A stretch of 64,000 nt of DNA from Paenibacillus andongensis (GTDB taxonomy: Bacteria; Bacillota; Bacilli; Paenibacillales; NBRC-103111), in assembly GCF_025369935.1 (NCBI RefSeq), contig NZ_CP104467.1:6331001-6395000 (forward strand). The letters run 5' to 3'. The notes under the pieces were generated by a model. That model did no database searches. It was not told where the DNA came from and saw only the letters and a list, made by a program, of their open reading frames with translations. Made by a program: the position numbers and the translations under genes. Positions 8,726 through 17,500 of the stretch are shown one piece after another (position 1 is the stretch's first letter; each line of letters starts with the position of its first letter).

Positions 8726-9406
8726 TTATTCGCCTCTTTCTGCGAGATCCACTTTTTTTATTTCGAATATCATACTTAAATGATTAAGCTCTTGTATAAG
8801 CGAATCCGGAATCGATACATCCGTTTCTATTACTGTCATCGCTTCCCGATCGCGGCCCTTCCGATCCAAATCCATGAATCCAATATTGATATCGTTGCGC
8901 CCCAATAAAGCGGTAATATCCGCAATCATCCCTGGACGATCATGATGGGAAATCACTAACGTGGGGTAGACTGCAGTAAATTTCACATCAAATTGATTCA
9001 CATTAACAATCTCAACATTGCCTCCGCCGATTGACGCTCCCGTCATACTCAATTCCCGTGTATCAGAAGAAAGTAGGAATCGAACGGTGTTGGGATGATC
9101 AGCTTTATCTTTACTTGTAAGGAAGGCAATCTCCACACCAAGCGCTTCAGCTTCTTCGGCAGCAACAGGAATGCGCGGATCATCGGTTTCATAATCCAGT
9201 AGACCGCCAATGAGCGCCAAATCGGTGCCATGCCCCCGGTACGTATCGGCGAAAGAACCGAATAGTGTGATTTCAACCTTCTTCGGCTGTTCGCCAAGCA
9301 GTTGTCTGGCTACACGTCCTAGCCTGACCGCTCCTGCGGTATGAGAGCTTGATGGACCGATCATAGAGGGTCCGATGATCGAAAACACATCTTTAAAACG
9401 CATCAT
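8726..9406 (-). CDS. sdaAB: L-serine dehydratase, iron-sulfur-dependent, beta subunit
   Basis: The N-terminal half holds the SDH_beta motif IGPSSSHTAGAVRLG. The C-terminal part (about 150-222) is an ACT domain (HHDRPGMIADITALLGRNDINI), the usual site of serine binding or allosteric control. At 226 residues it matches the stand-alone beta subunit. The start is ATG 9406 behind AGGAG. It lies directly upstream of sdaAA in the same transcript. Confidence 0.95.
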   Translation of the reverse strand: MMRFKDVFSIIGPSMIGPSSSHTAGAVRLGRVARQLLGEQPKKVEITLFGSFADTYRGHGTDLALIGGLLDYETDDPRIPVAAEEAEALGVEIAFLTSKDKADHPNTVRFLLSSDTRELSMTGASIGGGNVEIVNVNQFDVKFTAVYPTLVISHHDRPGMIADITALLGRNDINIGFMDLDRKGRDREAMTVIETDVSIPDSLIQELNHLSMIFEIKKVDLAERGE

Positions 9407-9511
9407 GCAGCTCTCCTAACATATAGTTTGTTCCTTTACTCCCATTGTATGAAGCCATTACAATAAAGACAAGTCTTCAATGCGTCCTTATATTCCCATA
9501 TTATCACAATC

Positions 9512-11254
9512 TCATTCAGCAATTGAGGTTGCTTGGAGCAAATTTAATTGAGTGGCCACGGTGACGGCTTTCACTCGGTTATTAACGTGCAATTTACTAA
9601 ACAGATTTCTCATATGCACCTTGACTGTCCCCGCGGACATCACTAACCGCATTGCGATTTCTTTATTGGATAATCCTGCCGCCATCCACTGCAAGACTTC
9701 AATCTCCCGTTCAGTTAAAGAGGGCATGGGAGACGAAAGCGCTCCTTCGAATTTAGGCTCTTGAATGCTCTGTGAACTGCCGTAATAGCCCAGCAATCTT
9801 TGCACATAATTGATTTGCGAAGCCAGCATATGTAAGACACCTAACCGCTCTGCAGCAAAAACGCCAGACGTCAAATTATTTTCCAGATAAAGGACTCCTT
9901 GCAGCTCCCCTTGAGCTATGATAGGCAGCCCTAATACGGATTTGGGTTTATGCAGCTGGACATAAGGGTCTTGTGTAAATAGTCCTTCCCGTACCGCTTC
10001 TTCCAGGATAACAAATTGACGCTTAAAAGCCACATAACTGATTAAGTTCTGGCAAACGTTCTCATACCGACTTAGCGGAATACCTCCCCTTAAGGGCTGT
10101 TCTCTACTGTCAGCTTCCACAATCTGCTCCACATATAGTTCCGCTGCACGTGTGGCTACGAAACAGCCTCTTTGCGCCCCCGCAACCTCGATTATTATAC
10201 TCATTAATTTAGAGAGGAGATGATAGGAATCCGTCTCTTCTGAAAAAGCTTGAGAGGCTCGCATGACGGCAGCTAGTTCTAGCACCTGGGAGTATCCGCT
10301 GCTTGACTCGCTTGTCTCAAATTCTATTTTCTCCGATAACAGGACAGGCTGATCCGAAGTATCACTATTTATCTCTAACAGCAGCGGCCCATCTTGCCCG
10401 GCAATCATAAATCGCTCACAAACACCGTTTGCCTCCCACTGCTGCAGGCAATTCTCTAAATCCATTCGCAAACCATACGCACTCTTATATCTGCGATCGA
10501 TTGTTTTCTCAAGAAGTTTCATTATGATTTCATCGATAATAGCAGGTACTTGCGAATTGAATGTTAATAGTGGAAGAGGCGTTTTGGCTAAGTGAGCATG
10601 GGCCCATTCTAGCGGATCCTTCGCATGAAAAGGAAGTTGACCTGCCAGCATTTCATAGAAAGTTACTCCTAATGAGTAAAGATCGGTACTTCCATCTACA
10701 ACGCGGTTCAATTGCCCTGTACGCTCAGGTGCCATATAAGGGGGAGAGCCCTCAATAAGCGGCATGTTCCTTGCTTGTCTGCCCCCGTCCATCGACAGCA
10801 CAGAGTGTCCCATGCCCGTCAAACTAACTCGTAGAGAGGAAGGCACCACGACAATCGTATCCGGTCTGATATTCATGTGTACAATATGCAGTTTATGCAG
10901 CTGCTCCAGCACACGCGCTATTTGAATCGCAATCTTAAGAAAAACAGGAATGGAAATCTGACCAGACTGAGCAAAATGACGCAGTGTCAATCCATGTACC
11001 CATTCACTAGCCAGGACCAGGACATTTCCTTGTCTTAATAAGGCGATCGGTTTGATAACACCTTGAATATGTAAACTTCCGGCTATTTCATATTCATTAA
11101 TAACCTTCGCATTTTCAATAATCGCTCTATGGCCTTCTTTAACGATCTTCAAAAGCACCTCGCAAGCATGTTCCTCCGAGGTAGCGTGGCAAACGATAAT
11201 CGTTGGGTCTTCAAAAATGACTTGATGAATTTCATAACCAGTCACGGTAATCAT
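9512..11254 (-). CDS. pseudokinase-GAF-LuxR transcriptional regulator
   Basis: The protein has three parts: a protein-kinase-like domain (about 5-265), a GAF domain (about 355-500) and a C-terminal LuxR helix-turn-helix (LTEREIEVLQWMAAGLSNKEIA). The kinase part retains the VAIK-type lysine K36 and APERTGQLNR plus DLYSLGVTFYEML, close to the HstK/PknB-like group. Catalytic residues are altered: the HRD triad is H126-M127-N128, the loop asparagine is T133 and DFG is replaced by G147-M148-G149. It should therefore not phosphorylate by the usual mechanism. The start is M at 11254 behind AAAGGAG with 8-base spacing; a longer frame to 11359 lacks a ribosome site. Known HstK-like proteins carry an AAA and histidine kinase module that is absent here. 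Confidence 0.85.
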   Translation of the reverse strand: MITVTGYEIHQVIFEDPTIIVCHATSEEHACEVLLKIVKEGHRAIIENAKVINEYEIAGSLHIQGVIKPIALLRQGNVLVLASEWVHGLTLRHFAQSGQISIPVFLKIAIQIARVLEQLHKLHIVHMNIRPDTIVVVPSSLRVSLTGMGHSVLSMDGGRQARNMPLIEGSPPYMAPERTGQLNRVVDGSTDLYSLGVTFYEMLAGQLPFHAKDPLEWAHAHLAKTPLPLLTFNSQVPAIIDEIIMKLLEKTIDRRYKSAYGLRMDLENCLQQWEANGVCERFMIAGQDGPLLLEINSDTSDQPVLLSEKIEFETSESSSGYSQVLELAAVMRASQAFSEETDSYHLLSKLMSIIIEVAGAQRGCFVATRAAELYVEQIVEADSREQPLRGGIPLSRYENVCQNLISYVAFKRQFVILEEAVREGLFTQDPYVQLHKPKSVLGLPIIAQGELQGVLYLENNLTSGVFAAERLGVLHMLASQINYVQRLLGYYGSSQSIQEPKFEGALSSPMPSLTEREIEVLQWMAAGLSNKEIAMRLVMSAGTVKVHMRNLFSKLHVNNRVKAVTVATQLNLLQATSIAE

Positions 11255-11336
11255 GCTGTCGGCTCCTTTATCTAAAAAGGTAGAGTCTTCATCATAGTAA
11301 CATATTCGACGACAATTCGCCTTTACAACCGAGGAC

Positions 11337-12227
11337 TTATTTGATTTGGCTATCCGCACTCATTTTGCGAAGATATTGCTTAGGAGTACACCCGTTGAAT
11401 CGTTTGAACAACTCGTAGAAATGGGCCATATTCTCTATACCCACAGACTCGGCAATTTCTCCGACACTACGGGCTTCGGTAACGAGCATTCGCTCAGCTT
11501 TGGAAATACGTTTTTGATTAACGTAATCCGTAAACGAGGATCCCATCTTTTTTTTGAAAAATTTGGAGAAGTAAGAGTAACTCATGCCTGCGAGTTGGCT
11601 CGCCGCTCCCATGTCTATTTTCTCAGTCAAATGTTCGTCCACAAAAGCAACAAGCGACCGAATAATATCTGCATCCGCATCAACATTGACATGCGTCATC
11701 AACAACTCCCGGTTGTCATGGCGAAGCAGCTGCAAGAGCAGATGCTTAATATGCATGCTGACTGCGATTTCATAGCCTTTATTTTTCCCCATAACCTCAT
11801 GATGTGTATCTGTGATAATCATGCCAATTTCCTTTTTCGCCTTTTCGTTTTCCCGGAAAATGTAATTCAGCTCTTCTAGTGGATGAAGTATTTCTAAAAA
11901 ATGCCGGTAATACATCATCATAGCCGGATCGAAATAAGGCTGCAGGTCGATATGCAGCACGATGTAGACGAGATCCTTATCGCCGATCTTTCGTCCTCTA
12001 TGCAATTGAGAAGAACCGATAACCACCAAATCCCCGGCATTAAGCGAATAGACATGATTGGGTGTCTGAATTTCGTGAGTCCCTTCTTCAACCAAAATGA
12101 ACTCAACCTCTTTATGATAATGCCAGGGGTTCGCGTCTTTCTGTTCTTTTCCCGACTGGGTAAATCGCCACACCTTCATACATAACGACGGGTTTTGATA
12201 GGGAATCGGCTCTTTAAAAATTTCCAT
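11337..12227 (-). CDS. AraC-family transcriptional regulator with cupin sensor
   Basis: The 296-residue regulator has an N-terminal cupin-type ligand domain (HYHKEVEFILVEEGTHEI, GDLVVIGSSQLHRG) and two C-terminal AraC helix-turn-helix motifs (GAASQLAGMSYSYFSKFFKKKMG, VGEIAESVGIENMAHFYELFKRFNG). Such proteins sense sugars and activate catabolic genes. It is divergent from the two Gfo/Idh dehydrogenase genes, its probable targets. The start at 12227 has only a weak GGTGAT ribosome site. Confidence 0.9.
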   Translation of the reverse strand: MEIFKEPIPYQNPSLCMKVWRFTQSGKEQKDANPWHYHKEVEFILVEEGTHEIQTPNHVYSLNAGDLVVIGSSQLHRGRKIGDKDLVYIVLHIDLQPYFDPAMMMYYRHFLEILHPLEELNYIFRENEKAKKEIGMIITDTHHEVMGKNKGYEIAVSMHIKHLLLQLLRHDNRELLMTHVNVDADADIIRSLVAFVDEHLTEKIDMGAASQLAGMSYSYFSKFFKKKMGSSFTDYVNQKRISKAERMLVTEARSVGEIAESVGIENMAHFYELFKRFNGCTPKQYLRKMSADSQIK

Positions 12228-12289
12228 AGATTACAATCACCGCACTTTCAATCAGCACTAATATGGATATAAAAAGAATAAATGTCCGC

Positions 12290-12316
12290 ATATACGGTAT
12301 ACAGCAATACGTATAT
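12290..12316. promoter_or_regulatory. inverted repeat between divergent AraC and dehydrogenase genes
   Basis: Arms ATATACG and CGTATAT are separated by 13 bp in the 141-bp intergenic region. It is a plausible binding site for the AraC regulator, but no binding data support this. Confidence 0.4.
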
Positions 12317-12368
12317 CATATAACTTAGTTAAACATATTTATACAATAATGTAAGGAGTGAATTTTGC

Positions 12369-13379
12369 ATGAAAGTAGCCATACTCGGTTGCGGGGGAAT
12401 GGGAAATGTACATGCCTTCAGCTACACGAACATGCCGGATGTGACGCTAGTTGGCGTCTGCGATACGGATTTCGAGCTAGCGCAAGAACTATCCCAGAAA
12501 ACGGGGGCACCCGCTTTTACTTCCTTTGAAGCCATGCTGAAAGAGATAGATTTCGATGTCGTTAGCGTGACATTGCCAAGCTTCTTACATAAAGAATATA
12601 CGTTGAAAGCGGCAGAAGCCGGAAAACATGTGATTTGTGAAAAACCGCTCGCACTGAACTTAGAGGATGCAGAAGCGATGATCCGCAGCTGCGAACAAAA
12701 TGGCGTTCGTCTTTTTGTCGGACACGTTGTTCGTTTTTTCCCCGAATATGCGCAGATGAAGCAAGCCATCGATGAAGGGAAGTTAGGCCGGGTCGGCGTA
12801 GCTCATGCCAAACGGATAGGCTCACATCCCGGGAATCTCAGACCTTGGTTCTACGAAGCGGATAAAAGCGGCGGCGTCATTGCCGATCTCATGATACACG
12901 ATATTGACTTTTTTCGCTCAGCGATCGGTGAAGTCAAGTCGGTATATGGCTTGAATCAACGCGTCAATGATATCGACTATGCTTTGGTTACACTTCTTTT
13001 TGAAAACGGGGCAGTGGCCAACCTGGAAGCATTTTGGGGGTATCACGGACCTTTCCAAACCGCCGTGGAAATTGCGGGCAGCAAAGGCATCATACGCAGC
13101 GACAGCCAGAAAAGCAGTTCTCTGCAAATCTGCAAAGCCCCTTCCGATTCAGAGGACAGACGCTTCGCCGAAGTTCCGCAAAGTCCGGGATTTAACAGCC
13201 CCTATGCATTGGAATTATCCCATTTCATTCAATGCATTAGAGAAGGAAGCGAACCCATTGTAACGGCTAACGATGCTTATAAAGCGCTCGAAATTACCAT
13301 GGCTGCGCTGGAATCAGTACGGACAGGAAAGTCTGTTCAGCTGCAGACGAGCTCAAAGCTCGAGGAGGAGACAGCATGA
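12369..13379 (+). CDS. Gfo/Idh/MocA-family NAD(P)-dependent oxidoreductase
   Basis: The N-terminal Rossmann fold begins with GCGGMGNVHA, and the catalytic EKPLALNLEDA segment follows near residue 95. The C-terminal half is the alpha/beta substrate domain of the family. Members oxidise or reduce inositols, hexoses, amino sugars and 3-keto sugars, so the substrate is unknown here. The start follows TAAGGAG by about 10 bases. The stop overlaps the start of the next gene as ATGA, and both probably act on the same sugar. Confidence 0.92.
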   Translation: MKVAILGCGGMGNVHAFSYTNMPDVTLVGVCDTDFELAQELSQKTGAPAFTSFEAMLKEIDFDVVSVTLPSFLHKEYTLKAAEAGKHVICEKPLALNLEDAEAMIRSCEQNGVRLFVGHVVRFFPEYAQMKQAIDEGKLGRVGVAHAKRIGSHPGNLRPWFYEADKSGGVIADLMIHDIDFFRSAIGEVKSVYGLNQRVNDIDYALVTLLFENGAVANLEAFWGYHGPFQTAVEIAGSKGIIRSDSQKSSSLQICKAPSDSEDRRFAEVPQSPGFNSPYALELSHFIQCIREGSEPIVTANDAYKALEITMAALESVRTGKSVQLQTSSKLEEETA

Positions 13380-14362
13380 AGAAATTAGAAGTAGGTATGA
13401 TCAGTTTCGCACACGGCCATGCATACTCTTATTTGAATTCACTCAGAGCCATGCCGAATGTCGAAATCGTTGGTATCGCAGACGAAATCAAAGACCGAGT
13501 TGAGGAAGTAACAACCAATTATGGCTTGCCATACTATGAAAATTATCAGGATTTACTCGCTACTGATTTTGACGCAGTCGTCATTTGCTCGGAAAACGCC
13601 CGTCACGCAGAGATCACGATAGCAGCGGCGAAATCAGGCAAGCACGTGCTCTGTGAAAAGCCGCTTGGCATTTCCGTTTCCGAAATGGAAGCCATGATTT
13701 CCGCCTGTAAAGAAAACAGTGTTCAGCTTATGACTGCTTTTCCATGCCGGTATTTGGCTTCTGTGATTAAAGCGAAGGAAGCGGTCGAGCTTGGCGAGAT
13801 CGGTGATATTATCGCCATTAAGGGAACCAATCGCGGTTCGCTTCCTTCCGGTTGGTTCCTCCAATCGGAGTTATCCGGCGGCGGAGCCTTGTTGGATCAT
13901 ACCGTTCACGTCATGGACTTAATGAATTGGATTACCCAATCTGAGGTGAAAGAAGTTTACGCCTATTCAGCTACTTTATTTAATGAAAACCTAGATATCG
14001 ATGATACTGGTATGATCCACGTCAAGTTCGAGAATGGCGTGTTTGGCGTCTTAGACACAAGCTGGTCGCGGAACTCGGCATTCCCTACTTGGGGAGATGT
14101 GACGATGACGATCATCGGTACGAAAGGCACCCTTTCCATAGATGGTTTTGCTCAAAAAAATGAGCTATATAGTTTGGAAAATGGAAAAGGCGTATGGAAT
14201 TTCTGGGGTGACTCCATGGATGATTACTTGGTGAAGGCCTTTGTTCATGCCCTGCTTCATGACGAACAGGTGCCGATCACCGGGGAAGATGGATTGCGTT
14301 CAACCGTTGTCGCCTTAGCAGGTTACAAATCCGTAGAACTGGGGCAGCCCGTTTTGTTATAA
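13376..14362 (+). CDS. Gfo/Idh/MocA-family oxidoreductase, second paralogue
   Basis: The 328-residue protein carries the EKPLG catalytic segment and the C-terminal GFO_IDH_MocA domain (GGALLDHTVHVMDLMNWI). The dinucleotide loop is degenerate: ISFAHGHAYSY replaces the usual GxGxxG, as in some cofactor-cycling sugar dehydrogenases. It overlaps the upstream dehydrogenase gene by 4 bases and has GGAGGAG as ribosome site. The pair may catalyse successive oxidation and reduction of one sugar, for instance through a keto intermediate, which is inference. Confidence 0.9.
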   Translation: MKKLEVGMISFAHGHAYSYLNSLRAMPNVEIVGIADEIKDRVEEVTTNYGLPYYENYQDLLATDFDAVVICSENARHAEITIAAAKSGKHVLCEKPLGISVSEMEAMISACKENSVQLMTAFPCRYLASVIKAKEAVELGEIGDIIAIKGTNRGSLPSGWFLQSELSGGGALLDHTVHVMDLMNWITQSEVKEVYAYSATLFNENLDIDDTGMIHVKFENGVFGVLDTSWSRNSAFPTWGDVTMTIIGTKGTLSIDGFAQKNELYSLENGKGVWNFWGDSMDDYLVKAFVHALLHDEQVPITGEDGLRSTVVALAGYKSVELGQPVLL

Positions 14363-14495
14363 CCAGTTGTGAGCCTTGAAAGAATAGATTACACACGGTC
14401 GGATGCTCCGGCATTTGTTCCAAATATGCGCTGTCTTCTTACATCATCGTTTTACAAACATTTTGCATAGTTCAATACTATATTCCAAGAAACAA

Positions 14496-14532
14496 AAGAG
14501 CCGAATGGATCGTTCTCATCCACTCGGCTCTT
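14496..14532. terminator. terminator between convergent genes
   Basis: A 15-bp stem with one mismatch (14496-14510 with 14518-14532) and a 7-base loop lies between the plus-strand dehydrogenase and the minus-strand giant gene and can serve both. Confidence 0.8.
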
Positions 14533-14536
14533 AGGG

Positions 14537-17500
14537 TTATTTTACAATAATTTGTATAACATCACTTACCGTTGTTCCCCTTCCATTCATAAACTCGCCG
14601 TAATATTGATAAATGCCAGGAGCTTTTCCCGAAATTTGTGTAATGGCCGATTGGGCACTTGGTGTTTGTGAAGATAAAGATTGTGTTTCAATAAGTTCGC
14701 CATTTTCAAATAATCGGTATTGTGTTGCGTTCGTGCCCCACCACATATTAGCAGTAATGGTATAGTTCCCATCTTGATCCCAGTTATCGCTGGACAACAC
14801 AGGTTTGCCCGGATTCGCATCAGCCACGGTGACGGTGTGTGGATCACATGAAGTCGCTCCATACAAATTCGATAACACACATGTATACATATAGGTTCCG
14901 TTTGGCTTACCTTGAATTGGAATAATGGAAGTCTGGGCTGCTGGCGATGCATCGGCCAGTGACTTCGTTTGAATCAATTGGCCATTCTCGTACAACTTAT
15001 ACAGTGAGCCATTGTTTCCCCACCACATATTCATCGTAACCTCATAATTGCCATCATGTAACCCTGTCGCAACACCACTATTATTCGAAAGTATCGGTTT
15101 ACCTGGCACCCCGTTCGCAAGCAATGCAGGACTGACGGAATGCCGTTCGAACTTGACGGCATCAGCCCTCGTATAGATCATATCGGCAGGGAGTGTTGGC
15201 GGATCTATCGTTGTCTGAGTCTCTCTGGTTAAGCGAACATACTCGCTGCCGTCTCCTGTAAAGTCGAACGTTCCCAGATTAACCCAACCTGACGAGCCGA
15301 CAGTCGCGTCGATATATGTGGTCTCGGTAACCGACTGATGCTTCACTTCCACTTTGACATGATTATCGTTTGCTGTCGTGTGAACGAGCTTGTAGATGGA
15401 GACCGTGTATCTTCCCTCAGGAAATTGAGCCTTCCACGTCGCCGATGATCCTTGTACGGTAGAGTACCGAGACTTAACACCAATTTTGTAGCCGGCTAAA
15501 TTGCTTTGACTCCAAGACCCTTCCGTAGTGTATAACCCGGTCGTATTCGTGCTGTCGACAATAACCGTCAGATCCCTGATGGCTATGGTCAAAGGCGGTG
15601 TTGTTGAGGTCACTCCGTCCATCGTTACCGTAGCCCACACCGTGATGTGGTCCGTGGCTCCATCGAGGTCTTGAAGGGTCAACAAACCGCTGCTGTCCAC
15701 TTCAGCCAGATCGGTTCTATCAACAAAATACTGCACATTGGCATGACTCAAATCAGCAATCAATCCGTTGTCCATATGGCCTGTTACGCTCAGTTGAGCC
15801 TCTTGCGTCATCTGCAATTCATCCCGATCTGACTTGATGACCACCGATTCCAATTGCAGCGTCCGATTCGGGTCCACCCACATCATGGCGTCGGCAACTA
15901 CCCGTGACTTATTGGCCTTGTTGGTTATTTCAACATATCCACTATCGCCAGCTGCAAAAGGGTAAGCTCCCAGGAACACCCATGTCCCATTGGCTATGGA
16001 CTGATCAACGGTAACCGTCTCGGTGCCACCGCTATAATGAATAGTAAATGAGGCACTAGTTGCCCAGTTTTCACTTGTAGCGGTTATTTGCGGCAGCTTG
16101 TAATACACATTATATGTGACACTTTCTGGAAGTTCTGGTCGCCATTTCATTGTGCTCGTTGCTGTACCAGAAGTCGACTTGGCATACACATAGTTATCGT
16201 AGTAATAGTCATTAGCTGTAGTATCCCGTATCCACACACCTTCTGTCTCCGCTTCCGTATTATCCACAATAATGGATGACCCCGCCTGCCAATTGGGTTG
16301 GACCGGCGTCGCCGTTACCTGATCAGGCAAATATAGCGTACGCTTGCGGGTCTGTTTCCCATCCGATTCCACATAATAAGTGAAGGTTTGGGATAAATCG
16401 TTTACCCGTATCGACCATTCCATCGGATAGATCGTATCTGGAACGGTTGTGTACGTGGCCCCGCCGTCCAATGAGTAATGGATCGTCGCCGGTTTCGTCG
16501 TTTTGGCCTCTACGTAAGCATCGTAGGACGTTTTGTCGGGCTTGACGATGAGCATGCCTTTAACTGCATCAATGGGACTGTGAACATCGAAAAAATAGCT
16601 TGCATCCGATGTTTCAGCAGTTCTAATCTGATGCAGCGGCACATCAATGTTAAGTCCTTCCACAATGATTGCTGTCATTCCCTTACTTGAAACCGTTGCC
16701 TGAATGATTCCGCCACTCATGACCGCCTGCTCTGGTGTACCATTATCACGGATGATGGTTACGTTATAATCTTGTGCTGGGTCGAACCCAATGAGTTGTG
16801 CATTCAATTTGATTGGAGTTTGTACTTCAGCAGTCGATTCATTGCTTAATCCAATGTAGAACTTACTTCCACTCTCCCCCGTTATCCAGTTCAATTGCGG
16901 ATGGTTGGTCTGAATAATGCCTTTGGGCATCCAGAGCCATACGTTCGAATTACCGTAGAATTGACCTGGTTTATTACCATAGAGGTGATATTTGAACCAT
17001 AGAAAATTAGTTTCGAAAACAGAAGGGAATGTAATACTCCCATTCGATTTCAGCGATTGTTCGCTGATTAGATAATCCATCGTTTGCCCGAGCTGCGCCG
17101 GCATATGGTGATAATAGATGGATGTAGCCCCGCTGGGGCCTTCCAAAGCAAAATCCGGTTCCAGTTGACTAACGGCGAAGCCCTTATAGTAATAACCTGG
17201 ATAGCTGGAATATCGTCCGATGACCGCATTATGAGCGATATCCTGCAGCAGTTTATCGCCTGTATAGAGCGACAATCTCAGCATGAAAGGAGCCTCCTGC
17301 GCATTCATCCGATAATAGCCGGTTGTACTTCCCGCTTCAAACGTCAGCCCATTGGGTGAAACAAGCCAACTGTCCGCTTGTACGCCCCCGGCTACATCTT
17401 CAGGGAGCTTGCTCCTAGGATAATCGTATTTACCGCTTGCCGGCCAATGGAACGACTCCGCGTAATTATACGTCTCCGGTTGGGGAATCGTAACGGTTCC

